A DNA stretch of 64,000 bases from NCBI GenBank assembly GCA_900318015.1, contig ONJB01000005.1, positions 62,001 through 126,000 of the forward strand. Reading direction: 5' to 3'. The notes under the pieces were generated by a model. The model worked only from the letters and a program-made list of their open reading frames with translations, did not search any database and was not told where the DNA came from. This DNA is from an uncultured Bacteroidales bacterium (GTDB lineage Bacteria; Bacteroidota; Bacteroidia; Bacteroidales; UBA932). Both the position numbers and the translations under genes were made by a program. Position 1 is the first letter of the stretch, and every line of letters begins with the position of its first letter. Of this stretch, positions 1-7,906 are shown piece by piece.

Positions 1-860
1 CGCAAGGGCTTCGGTTCCAGCACTTCGAGCCGGTTTCCGTGTTTGCAGAGCTCCATCACGAGGTTCGGATTGGGGATGACCCGCATGGCGAAGAGGCAGC
101 GGCCGTCTTTTTCCTCTCCCAGGAAGACCTGGCTCGGGTGGATGGGCAGGTCCTTCAGGTAGGCGGCTTCGCGCGCCGTCGTCCGGATCTTCACAAGGAC
201 GGGCGGTACGTCTTCCGGCAGATAGATGCCGTAGCTGGCCTCGAAAAGGTCATCGACCCGGAACCCTTTCGGCATCTTGAAAGGCTCCCCCGTCGGGATC
301 AGGGAAAGGATACGGTCCATGGCATACACGCGCAAGGCTTCCGCCTCCTCGCTGTAGGCGACGACGTACCAGCGCTTCTCGAATTCCTTCACCGCGTAGG
401 GACGGATGTGCCGCACTTCTTCCTCCTCGCTGAGGTATTTCCGGTAGCGGAGTTCCATCACGGCGTTGTCCAGCATCGCCTGCATGACGGTGACGAGGTG
501 TTTCTGGCCAGAGGGGATGTCCTCGACGGCCACGCGGCCGGAGAGACGTTCCTTCCCGAGGGAAAGGAGGTTGTTGACCGTGAAAGTATTGATGAGCCAG
601 TCGACGGACTGGCGCTTGTCCACGGCGCTCTCCCCCGCGTCTATATAATAACGGTTGGTGCTCCGGTTGCAGGCGATCTCGATGCCGAAGACCTCGGCAA
701 CCGCCTCCCGGTGGTTGTTGAACGAGCGCCGGGGGTAGTCCGCCCCGCCGTAGCGGGCGGTCCAGCGGTCGGCGATCTCGGGCAGCGACAGGCCGCCGGG
801 GCCCGCGTCAATGAAGGTCTGCACCAGCCAGATGTATTTGTCAATGAGTTCGGAAACCAT
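1..860 (-). CDS. WYL-domain transcriptional regulator (partial)
   Basis: Probable DNA-binding regulator with a ligand-sensing WYL domain. About 286 residues are visible from the ATG at 860; the gene runs off the left edge, so the C-terminus is missing. The first ~75 residues look like a winged helix-turn-helix (LSLPEIADRW, then RRSFNNHREAV). The WYL domain follows from about residue 125, with the signature KRWYVVAYSEEAE, where V replaces the usual L of the family name motif. It is transcribed away from gdhA across a 234-bp gap that carries a Bacteroidetes-type promoter for each gene. The family commonly senses nucleotides or other small ligands; nothing here identifies the ligand or targets. 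Confidence 0.85.
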   Translation of the reverse strand, partial: MVSELIDKYIWLVQTFIDAGPGGLSLPEIADRWTARYGGADYPRRSFNNHREAVAEVFGIEIACNRSTNRYYIDAGESAVDKRQSVDWLINTFTVNNLLSLGKERLSGRVAVEDIPSGQKHLVTVMQAMLDNAVMELRYRKYLSEEEEVRHIRPYAVKEFEKRWYVVAYSEEAEALRVYAMDRILSLIPTGEPFKMPKGFRVDDLFEASYGIYLPEDVPPVLVKIRTTAREAAYLKDLPIHPSQVFLGEEKDGRCLFAMRVIPNPNLVMELCKHGNRLEVLEPKPL

Positions 861-880
861 GGGAATGTGCTGTCGTTTGG

Positions 881-911
881 CAAAAGTACGGAAAAAGCCG
901 GAGAATCACAA
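881..911 (-). promoter_or_regulatory. Promoter of the WYL regulator
   Basis: On the minus strand a TActTTTG box (881-888) follows a TTG (909-911) after a 20-base spacer, matching the Bacteroidetes sigma-ABfr consensus TTG/TTTG-N19-TAnnTTTG. It lies 21 bases upstream of the ATG at 860. Confidence 0.6.
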
Positions 912-1033
912 GTTTCAATTTGATAGGTCGAATCCGGCGACGCAGTCCCTGTGGGGTTATGTTTACAAAAGATTTATAATCAACCACTTAAAAATAGTTC
1001 TTAAATTGTTTACGCTTTTTTTGGGCAGAAATC

Positions 1034-1064
1034 TTTCATCTATTAAAATTTTTAATTATGTTTG
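1034..1064 (+). promoter_or_regulatory. gdhA promoter
   Basis: TAtgTTTG at 1057-1064 is preceded by TTTC at 1034-1037 with a 19-base spacer, close to the Bacteroidetes consensus. The surrounding 960-1080 region is strongly AT-rich, in contrast to the high-GC genes, and the gdhA ATG follows at 1095. Confidence 0.55.
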
Positions 1065-1094
1065 TAAGCGGTTAACCTTAGCAGTGTATATAAA

Positions 1095-2450
1095 ATGGAC
1101 AAATTCACCCAGAACTACATCGACGGGTTCATGGCGGGCGTCATAGCGCGTAACCCGGGCGAGAAGGAATTCCACCAGGCCGTCCGCGAGGTCGTGGAAA
1201 GCGTTGCTCCCTACATCACCGCTTACCCCCACCTGCTTGATCTCAAGATCATGGAGCGGATGGTCGAACCCGAGCGGGTCATCATCTTCCGCGTCCCTTG
1301 GATGGACGACCGGGGCGAAGTCCAGATCAACCGCGGTTTCCGCGTGCAGATGAACAGCGCCATCGGCCCCTACAAGGGCGGTATCCGTTTCCATCCGAGC
1401 GTCAACCTGTCCATCATGAAGTTCCTCGCCTTCGAGCAGACCTTCAAGAACAGCCTCACCACCCTCCCCATGGGCGGCGGCAAGGGCGGCTCCGACTTCA
1501 ACCCCAAGGGCAAGTCCGACGCGGAAGTCATGCGTTTCTGCCAGAGCTTCATGACCGAGCTCCAGCGCCACATCGGCCCGGACACCGACGTCCCGGCAGG
1601 TGACATCGGCGTGGGCGGCCGCGAAATCGGCTACCTGTTCGGCCAGTACAAGCGTCTCCGCGACGAATTCACCGGCACGCTCACCGGCAAGGGCCAGGGC
1701 TGGGGCGGTTCCCGCATGCGCCCGGAAGCCACCGGCTACGGCCTCTGCTACTTCGCCGAGCAGATGCTCGCGACCCGCGGAGAGACCTTCCAGGGCAAGA
1801 CCGTCGCGATCTCCGGTTCCGGCAACGTGGCCCAGTATGCTGCGCAGAAGGCAATGCGCCTGGGCGCTAAGGTCGTGACCCTTTCCGACTCCAACGGCTA
1901 CATCCACGATCCTGAAGGACTGGATGAGGAGAAGCTTGCTTTCGTATTCGAGCTCAAGAACTTCCGCCGCGGCCGCATCAAGGAGTATGTGGAGCAGTAC
2001 CCGCAGGCTACCTACCATCCTGACGAGCGCCCCTGGGGCGTTCCCTGCGACATCGCCCTCCCCTGCGCCACGCAGAACGAGATCGAGAAGGAGGATGCCG
2101 AGAAGCTCGTCGCCGGCGGCTGCTTCTGCGTCGCGGAAGGCGCCAACATGCCTTCCACCCCGGAAGCCATCCGCATCTTCCAGACCAACGGTCTCCTCTA
2201 CTCCCCCGGTAAGGCTTCCAACGCGGGTGGCGTCGCCACCTCCGGCCTGGAAATGTCCCAGAACTCCATGCGCCAGAAATGGACGGCCGAGGAAGTGGAC
2301 GCCAACCTCCGCCGCATCATGTCCGACATCCATGCCGCCTGCCTCAAGTACGGCACCGAGGAAAACGGCTACGTGAACTACGTCAAGGGCGCCAACATCG
2401 CCGGCTTCATCAAGGTCGCCAACGCGATGGTGGACCAGGGACTGGTGTAA
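1095..2450 (+). CDS. gdhA: NADP-type glutamate dehydrogenase
   Basis: Cytoplasmic enzyme that makes glutamate from 2-oxoglutarate and ammonium (reversible), the main ammonium-assimilation step in many gut Bacteroidetes. It has 451 residues, the normal length for hexameric bacterial GdhA. The substrate-binding stretch NSAIGPYKGGIRFHPSVN lies at about 88-105. The catalytic lysine region PMGGGKGGSDFNPKG is at about 125-139 and PAGDIGVGGREIGYLFGQ follows. The Rossmann motif VAISGSGNVAQYAAQKA marks the cofactor domain. It is a single-gene unit with its own promoter and a terminator at 2489-2518. NADP preference is inferred from overall similarity to the 450-residue class. Confidence 0.96.
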   Translation: MDKFTQNYIDGFMAGVIARNPGEKEFHQAVREVVESVAPYITAYPHLLDLKIMERMVEPERVIIFRVPWMDDRGEVQINRGFRVQMNSAIGPYKGGIRFHPSVNLSIMKFLAFEQTFKNSLTTLPMGGGKGGSDFNPKGKSDAEVMRFCQSFMTELQRHIGPDTDVPAGDIGVGGREIGYLFGQYKRLRDEFTGTLTGKGQGWGGSRMRPEATGYGLCYFAEQMLATRGETFQGKTVAISGSGNVAQYAAQKAMRLGAKVVTLSDSNGYIHDPEGLDEEKLAFVFELKNFRRGRIKEYVEQYPQATYHPDERPWGVPCDIALPCATQNEIEKEDAEKLVAGGCFCVAEGANMPSTPEAIRIFQTNGLLYSPGKASNAGGVATSGLEMSQNSMRQKWTAEEVDANLRRIMSDIHAACLKYGTEENGYVNYVKGANIAGFIKVANAMVDQGLV

Positions 2451-2488
2451 GGAAGGATTTGCACATACAGGTAAATCTCATTAAATTA

Positions 2489-2518
2489 GTGGGTCCCAAA
2501 CCGGATCCACTTTTTTTT
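2489..2518 (+). terminator. Rho-independent terminator after gdhA
   Basis: An 8-bp stem (GTGGGTCC/GGATCCAC, one G-T pair) with a 6-base loop is followed by eight T residues. It lies 38 bases after the gdhA stop and just before the GH97 start, so the two genes are probably separate transcripts. Confidence 0.8.
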
Positions 2519-2527
2519 GCTGTAACG

Positions 2528-4474
2528 ATGAAAAAGTACCTCTTCTGCATCCTGGCGGTCGCGCTGACGGCCGCAGCCGCGCTGGCGGCGCCCAAGGCTA
2601 CTACGCTCCTCTCACCGAACGGGAAACTCACCGTGAACCTGGAAACAAGCTCCGGCAGCGTGTCCTACACGGTCTTCAAGGAAGGAAAGCCCATGTACGA
2701 AATCCGCGACATCCGCCTCACGACCGGGACGGAGACCATTCCCGCCGGCAGCGTGAAGGTCGGAAAGGCACGCTTCATGTACGACCAGTTCCAGCCGGTC
2801 GTCCCGCTCAAGTTCTCGACGGTGACCCTCGAATACAACGAGACGGAATTGTCGATGGGCAAGGGAGTCTCCATGTTGCTCCGCGTGATGGACAATGCGG
2901 TCGCATATCGGTTCGTGATGGACCGGAAGGGGGATGTGGAAGTGTATGACGACCATTTCCTCCTGATTCCTGCCGACGGATTCACGGCCAACTACCAGAC
3001 GGCACGGTCGTTCAACACCTCCAGCGAGGAACCCTACCGCCACGGCTCGCTCGCGGACTGGGCCGCGTCGGACCGCAAGATGGCGACTTCGCCGCTGCTT
3101 CTGTCCGGACCGGACGATGCGCAGCTCCTCCTTGGCGAAAGCGACCTGGACGATTATCCGCATCTGTTCTACACGACGGACGGAACGGCGGTGATACCCA
3201 CCTATCCGAAGGCTCCGCTCCGCTGGGAACCCCGGGGGGACCGGAGCGAGGAAATCGTCGAGGAGGCCCCGTACATCGCCAAGACGACCGCCAGCCGCGC
3301 TTTCCCGTGGCGCTGGGTGGCCGTGACGGACTCCAAGGGCATCCTCGAACAGACCCTTCCCGCCCAGCTTTCCCGCCGCAGCGTCCTGGATGACACCAGT
3401 TGGATCCATCCCGGCCAGTTCTCCTGGGAATGGTGGAACGGCGCGGCGCCTTATGGCCCCGATGTGGACTTCAAGGCGGGCTGCAACCTCGCCACCTATA
3501 AGTACTATGCCGATTTCGCTGCCAAGTTCGGGGTGGAGTACATCCTGCTGGACGAAGGCTGGGCCCGGACGACGGAGGATCCTTTCCATGGGAACGACGA
3601 CCTGGACATTCACGAACTCATCCGCTACTGCAACGGCATCGGCGTGAAAATCGTGCTCTGGGTGCCCTGGCTCACGGTTTATAACAACCTCGACACGATC
3701 TTCAAGACCTATGCGGAATGGGGCATCCCGGCCGTGAAGATCGACTTCATGGACCACGCCGACCAATGGATGGTGAACTTCTACAAGCAGGTGACGGCGG
3801 AGGCCGCCAAGTACCACATCGTCCTGGACTGGCACGGCGCTTTCACCCCGGCCGGCCTGGAATATGAGTATCCGAACCTCCTGAGCTACGAAGGAATCCT
3901 GGGCCTGGAACAGATGGAACGCTGCCGGCCGGAGAACACCCTGTGGCTTCCGTTCATCCGGAACGCCGTAGGCGCCGCGGACTTCACCCCCGGCGGCATG
4001 TACAACCTGCAGCCGGACCGCTACCGCGCCATGCGCCCGAACAGCGGCGCCCCCGGCACGCGCGCCTTCAACATGGCCCTTTACGTGGTCCTCGAAAGCG
4101 GCGTCCAGATGCTCTGCGACAATCCCACGCGCTACTATGAGAACGAGGACTGCGCCCGCTACATCGCCAGCGTCCCCACCACCTGGGACGAAACCCTGGC
4201 CCTGGAGGCCAAGGCGGGCGAATACGTCATCGTCGCCAAGCGCAAGGGCTCCAAATGGTTCATCGGCGGCATCACGAACGGCACCGAGCGGGACTTTTCC
4301 ATCAAGCTCGATTTCCTCGCGCCCGGCCGGCACCGGATGACCGCCTTCAAGGACGGCGTCAACGCCGGTTATCAGGCCATGCACTACAACAAGGTCGAGA
4401 AGAACGTCAACAACTCGGAGACTGTCGACATTCACATGGCCCGCAACGGCGGCTGGGCTGCAGTGATCGAGTAG
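2528..4474 (+). CDS. GH97 alpha-glycosidase (retaining-type signature)
   Basis: Secreted or periplasmic glycoside hydrolase of family 97, 648 residues, starting at MKKYLFCILAVALTAAAALA, a clear signal peptide; upstream in-frame codons overlap gdhA and its terminator and are rejected. The N-terminal beta-sandwich is followed by a TIM barrel from about residue 300 (QFSWEWWNG, EYILLDEGW, VKIVLWVPW). Residue ~406 is Asp in PAVKIDFMDH and residue ~455 is Glu in LSYEGILGLEQ. In the family, retaining alpha-galactosidases use an Asp nucleophile at the first position, while inverting SusB-type alpha-glucosidases have Gly there. A retaining alpha-galactosidase is therefore inferred. The gene converges on the transposase gene with only 17 bases between stops. 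Confidence 0.88.
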   Translation: MKKYLFCILAVALTAAAALAAPKATTLLSPNGKLTVNLETSSGSVSYTVFKEGKPMYEIRDIRLTTGTETIPAGSVKVGKARFMYDQFQPVVPLKFSTVTLEYNETELSMGKGVSMLLRVMDNAVAYRFVMDRKGDVEVYDDHFLLIPADGFTANYQTARSFNTSSEEPYRHGSLADWAASDRKMATSPLLLSGPDDAQLLLGESDLDDYPHLFYTTDGTAVIPTYPKAPLRWEPRGDRSEEIVEEAPYIAKTTASRAFPWRWVAVTDSKGILEQTLPAQLSRRSVLDDTSWIHPGQFSWEWWNGAAPYGPDVDFKAGCNLATYKYYADFAAKFGVEYILLDEGWARTTEDPFHGNDDLDIHELIRYCNGIGVKIVLWVPWLTVYNNLDTIFKTYAEWGIPAVKIDFMDHADQWMVNFYKQVTAEAAKYHIVLDWHGAFTPAGLEYEYPNLLSYEGILGLEQMERCRPENTLWLPFIRNAVGAADFTPGGMYNLQPDRYRAMRPNSGAPGTRAFNMALYVVLESGVQMLCDNPTRYYENEDCARYIASVPTTWDETLALEAKAGEYVIVAKRKGSKWFIGGITNGTERDFSIKLDFLAPGRHRMTAFKDGVNAGYQAMHYNKVEKNVNNSETVDIHMARNGGWAAVIE

Positions 4475-4491
4475 GACCGCGTCAAGCCGGT

Positions 4492-5385
4492 TCAAGGCGC
4501 ATCCAGCATTCGGGCAGCCTCTTGCATCGGCAAGGATGTGACCCGGGCAATCTGCCGGACATCGGCACTGAAACGACGACGGAGCTGACGGACCAGTTCC
4601 GTCGTTTGTATCGTATCCAGGCCGGATGTTCCAGTGCACCCGAACAAGGATTGACAGAGATCAGGAATGGCCGCATAAAGCACTTGATCCCGGAAAGAAG
4701 GAATGTCGTTCCCCTGGAACTCCAGCCGCCGCTTTGCCTTGGACGAATTCCGAAGGAAAAAATCCATTCGCTTGGGCGTTTTGAAAATGGACTCTACCAA
4801 CTCGACAGGCACATAGGATTCCGGAAGGATGTAACCATCCTCTCCGATGAACCAATCGGCTGGAAGAGACCGCTTGGTACGCAAGCGCTTACGGATTGCA
4901 TGCCGGGACAAGTCTCCCAGCCGGGTTCCCTTGGCCTGCTGTCCATTGTAAAATACACCGCCTGTTCCCCAGGGATAGTTTGTGGGATGAAGGCAGATAT
5001 TGGCGGCAGGAGGATTCATCTGCACATAGGCCAGTGCCCGCTCAAACGATTCGTCGTCGGGACTGATCCGTTCGATGACGACCCGGTTCCGCCGCAGCAG
5101 GTCCCTGACGCCGTATTTCAAGGCAAGGTGTCGTGAACAGTCCGCCTTGAACTCATTGATGAACGCCCGGGCTTCCTCTTCCGTGCAGTAGAGGACAAAA
5201 TGGACATGGTTGGACATCAGGACGAAGGCAAGCACCATCACCTTGTACACAAAGGCCACGATGGCCACATAATTCATCCCGACCCGATAATCCTCGTCAT
5301 CCCGGAACCAAAGACCCTTTTTCAGATGCTCCGTCGTAACCAGCCAATAAGCTTTAGAACGGGAGTTCCTGGCTGACGTACTCAT
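4492..5385 (-). CDS. REP-associated tyrosine transposase (Y1/HUH family)
   Basis: Single-strand DNA transposase-like protein related to IS200/IS605 TnpA, of the class that acts on REP hairpins. The HUH motif is in LMSNHVHFVLY, and a following acidic/helical segment (EEARAFINEFKADCSRHLALKYG) carries family-typical spacing. The call uses the ATG at 5385 (MSTSARNSRSKAYW, 297 residues); ATGs at 5391 and 5403 are also possible. At ~300 residues it is longer than most such transposases, with a C-terminal extension of unknown role (RRRFSADVRQIARV). It overlaps the 3' end of the upstream 284-residue gene, suggesting translational coupling. No terminal inverted repeats of an insertion sequence are visible, so it is probably a domesticated or REP-mobilising enzyme. 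Confidence 0.82.
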   Translation of the reverse strand: MSTSARNSRSKAYWLVTTEHLKKGLWFRDDEDYRVGMNYVAIVAFVYKVMVLAFVLMSNHVHFVLYCTEEEARAFINEFKADCSRHLALKYGVRDLLRRNRVVIERISPDDESFERALAYVQMNPPAANICLHPTNYPWGTGGVFYNGQQAKGTRLGDLSRHAIRKRLRTKRSLPADWFIGEDGYILPESYVPVELVESIFKTPKRMDFFLRNSSKAKRRLEFQGNDIPSFRDQVLYAAIPDLCQSLFGCTGTSGLDTIQTTELVRQLRRRFSADVRQIARVTSLPMQEAARMLDAP

Positions 5386-6208
5386 CGTCATCTTCCTCCT
5401 CAAATCTTCTGTTTTCTATTTTTGCCATTTGCAACCAGGACCAGAATTCCTTCCGGCAGTATACCTCGATATCCAGATGTCCTTTCGGCGTAAAGCTATC
5501 AGGAACGGGGAAAGAGTCCTCGGCGATTCTCAAGATGGACAGCGCATTGGAATATTTGTCAATGAGGTTTTTGCGTTCTTCTTCCGTAGGCTTACGGAGC
5601 AGGAGGGCATCGTCCGTCCCGGGGATACGGACATCCATCTGCGGCCTGTTCACTTTGTTCACAGGAACTACCCGATGCTTTTTCCAGGGAAGCACATAAT
5701 ATTGTGGTCCGGACTCGTCCTCATACTGTCCCGGATTCCGCAGGACATCCAGCATGTCCTCCAACTTGTGAATCATCACGTTCCTGGCAATCCGGTTACC
5801 GGCTATTTTCCAGATATAGTCTCCGTACTCGGGTGTAAAGGTGGTTTGCTCAAGCACCCAGGCATTTCTTTCAGCTTCTGAAAGGAACCGAGGCATGTTC
5901 AGGCCCAACAGGTACTCTTCCGACACGGCTTCCCTCGCCTTGAACCGCCTATCCGGCAGCGGAGGGACGAACAACTCCAAAGCCGTTCTCCATTCGTAAT
6001 CCCCTCTGAACATTTCCTTGTAGTAACGCTCCCTGGTGATGCTGGATGCCGCATAGAATGCGTGCATCAAGCCGACCACCAGTTCATCATAGTTCTTGGC
6101 TTTCGCCATCACCCGGTAGGAATGGCCGACAAGGCCGTAAAGCTCTTCTTCCGGCCAATCCCCGGAAGAAAACTGAATAATGTCCATACATTGATCCAAG
6201 ACGCTCAT
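5354..6208 (-). CDS. Unknown protein coupled to the REP transposase
   Basis: A 284-residue soluble, acidic protein I do not recognise. No signal peptide or membrane segment is visible. It ends in an acidic run (RRFEEEDDDEYVSQELPF). It has its own promoter (6259-6289) and its 3' end overlaps the start of the transposase gene by about 30 bases, so the two are probably co-translated. Two REP-like hairpins sit directly upstream. The arrangement suggests a functional link with the transposase, but the sequence shows no catalytic motif that would say what the link is. Confidence 0.6.
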   Translation of the reverse strand: MSVLDQCMDIIQFSSGDWPEEELYGLVGHSYRVMAKAKNYDELVVGLMHAFYAASSITRERYYKEMFRGDYEWRTALELFVPPLPDRRFKAREAVSEEYLLGLNMPRFLSEAERNAWVLEQTTFTPEYGDYIWKIAGNRIARNVMIHKLEDMLDVLRNPGQYEDESGPQYYVLPWKKHRVVPVNKVNRPQMDVRIPGTDDALLLRKPTEEERKNLIDKYSNALSILRIAEDSFPVPDSFTPKGHLDIEVYCRKEFWSWLQMAKIENRRFEEEDDDEYVSQELPF

Positions 6209-6258
6209 AGCTCACACACTTTATAGTTGACAAGGGATGCAGACCGCATCCTCTTCCG

Positions 6259-6289
6259 CAAATATATCTTTTTCAGGGAGACCTGTCAA
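6259..6289 (-). promoter_or_regulatory. Promoter of the unknown gene/REP transposase unit
   Basis: On the minus strand TTG (6287-6289), a 20-base spacer, then TAtaTTTG (6259-6266) matches the Bacteroidetes consensus exactly in both boxes. It drives the 284-residue gene and, by overlap, the transposase. Confidence 0.65.
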
Positions 6290-6331
6290 GCCTTTTCCCT
6301 GAGATTCTTCAGAAAAAACGACGCATCCTTT

Positions 6332-6360
6332 CCCGTAGGTCCCATCGCAGTACCTACGGG
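6332..6360. repeat. REP-like hairpin 1
   Basis: A 9-bp perfect inverted repeat (CCCGTAGGT ... ACCTACGGG) around an 11-base loop. Its arms share their sequence with the second hairpin 23 bases away. Both contain the GTAG tetranucleotide that marks REP elements recognised by REP-associated transposases. Confidence 0.65.
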
Positions 6361-6383
6361 AAAGAAAAACCATATAAAATTTA

Positions 6384-6412
6384 CCCGTAGGTCCAACGAA
6401 TGGACCTACGGG
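6384..6412. repeat. REP-like hairpin 2
   Basis: An 11-bp perfect inverted repeat (CCCGTAGGTCC ... GGACCTACGGG) around a 7-base loop. It extends the same stem sequence as hairpin 1. It could also weakly terminate exuT transcription, but no T-run follows on either strand. Confidence 0.65.
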
Positions 6413-6441
6413 CGAACTCAATCCGTATCAGGTATGGAATT

Positions 6442-7902
6442 CTACAGCTCCACGGGCTTGTACTTCGGCACGAGGGACTTCATGATGACCCAGGCGATCA
6501 GATAGGCCAGGCCGCAGAAGCAGAACATGATGAAGTAACCCGCCGGCTTGCCTTCGAAGCCGAGGAAACGGAAGGCCGGGCCGGCATTCTCCGCATAGGT
6601 GAACAGCTTGCCGGCAATCTTCTGGATGAACATGGAACCGACACCGCCGGCCATGGCGCCGATGCCCGTGACGGTCGCGATCGCGCCCTTCGGGAACATG
6701 TCGCCGATGGTGGAGAAGAGGTTCGCGCTCCAGGCCTGGTGGCCGGCGGCCGCGAGGCCGATGAGGATGGCGGGAATCCAGGCGGAGTTGAAACGCATGC
6801 CCAGCGGCTGAGCCAGCAGGGCGCAGAGCGGGAAGAATGCGAAGATGAGCATGGCAAGCATGCGGCCCGGATAAGGATGCATCCTCTTCTTCTCGACGAA
6901 GATCTTCGGCAGGTAACCGCCGCCGATGGAGACGACCGTGACGATGAGATAGAGCGTGAAGATCAGCCACTGTCCCAGCGGAGTCGTCACCGGCGCATTG
7001 AACTGGTTGCTGAAGTAGGAAGGAGCCCAGAACAGGAAGAACCACCACACACCGTCCGTGAAGAACTTACCGGTGATGAACTGCCAGGTCTGCTTGAAAG
7101 AGAAGCACTTCCAGAGGGAGACCTGCTTCTCCTCCTCGGCCTTGGGCGCCGCGTTAGCGGCGGCAGCCTCCTCCACGTCATCCTGGTGGATGTACGCCAA
7201 TTCGGTCTCGTTCACGTGCTTGCTCTTTTCGGGCTTCTCATACATAAAGGCCCAGAAGAACATCCAGATGAAGCCCAGGGCACCGATGATGATGAAGGCC
7301 ATCTCCCAGCCGAACTTCATCGCGAGCGGCGGGATGCACAACGGCGCGGCGAGCGCACCGACGGAGGCGCCGGCATTGAAGATGGAGGTCGCGAAGGCGC
7401 GGTCCTTCTTCGGGAAATACTCGGCGGTCACCTTGATGGCCGCCGGGAAGTTGCCGGCCTCACCGAGTGCCAGGATACCCCGGCAGAGCAGGAACAGATA
7501 GACGGAGGTGGTCGAGATGGCCAAAGCGACGTTGGAAGCGACCTCGACCCCCTTGAGGGAGGCAAGGTCCTGTCCGACGATCACGCCCGTAGCCCAGCCG
7601 CAGGCGGCGTGCAGGCACGCGCCGGCCGACCAGACGCCGATGGCGATCAGGTAGCCCTTCTTCGTGCCCATCCAGTCCACGAACTTGCCCGCAAACAGGC
7701 AGGCAATCGCGTAGAAGATGGAGAAGAAAGCCGTAATGGTTCCATAATTGTCATCATTCCAGTGGAATTCCGGCTTGATGAAGTTCTCGTACGTGAGGGA
7801 CAGTACCTGGCGGTCCAGGTAGTTGACGGTCGTCGCCACGAAGAGCAGCGAGCACAGCCACCAGCGCCAGTTGGTCATCAGTTTTTTCTGTGTTTCACCC
7901 AT
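6442..7902 (-). CDS. exuT: Hexuronate MFS transporter
   Basis: Inner-membrane major facilitator superfamily symporter that probably imports galacturonate and/or glucuronate released by the pectinases. It has 486 residues with about 12 hydrophobic segments; the N-terminal VNYLDRQVLSLTYENFIK and the loop CRGILALGEAGNFPAAIKVTAEYFPKKDR are typical of the anion:cation symporter (ExuT) group. The ATG at 7902 (MGETQKKLM) is chosen because it follows the uxaB stop by 4 bases. An upstream TTG at 7914 would overlap uxaB. It is the last gene of the pectin operon and lies after uxaC, uxaA and uxaB, which supports a uronate substrate. A central loop (EEAAAANAAPKAEEEKQ) is rich in Ala and Glu. Confidence 0.9.
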   Translation of the reverse strand: MGETQKKLMTNWRWWLCSLLFVATTVNYLDRQVLSLTYENFIKPEFHWNDDNYGTITAFFSIFYAIACLFAGKFVDWMGTKKGYLIAIGVWSAGACLHAACGWATGVIVGQDLASLKGVEVASNVALAISTTSVYLFLLCRGILALGEAGNFPAAIKVTAEYFPKKDRAFATSIFNAGASVGALAAPLCIPPLAMKFGWEMAFIIIGALGFIWMFFWAFMYEKPEKSKHVNETELAYIHQDDVEEAAAANAAPKAEEEKQVSLWKCFSFKQTWQFITGKFFTDGVWWFFLFWAPSYFSNQFNAPVTTPLGQWLIFTLYLIVTVVSIGGGYLPKIFVEKKRMHPYPGRMLAMLIFAFFPLCALLAQPLGMRFNSAWIPAILIGLAAAGHQAWSANLFSTIGDMFPKGAIATVTGIGAMAGGVGSMFIQKIAGKLFTYAENAGPAFRFLGFEGKPAGYFIMFCFCGLAYLIAWVIMKSLVPKYKPVEL

Positions 7903-7906
7903 ATCT

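Noticed and set aside
39..923. A 294-residue plus-strand frame at the left edge
   Set aside because: It is antisense to the WYL-domain regulator, whose minus-strand frame runs unbroken from 860 to the window edge and has recognisable domains.
6384..6412. REP-like hairpin as a terminator of exuT
   Set aside because: No T-run follows the stem on the minus strand, and the same arms occur in a second nearby hairpin, which fits a repeat better.
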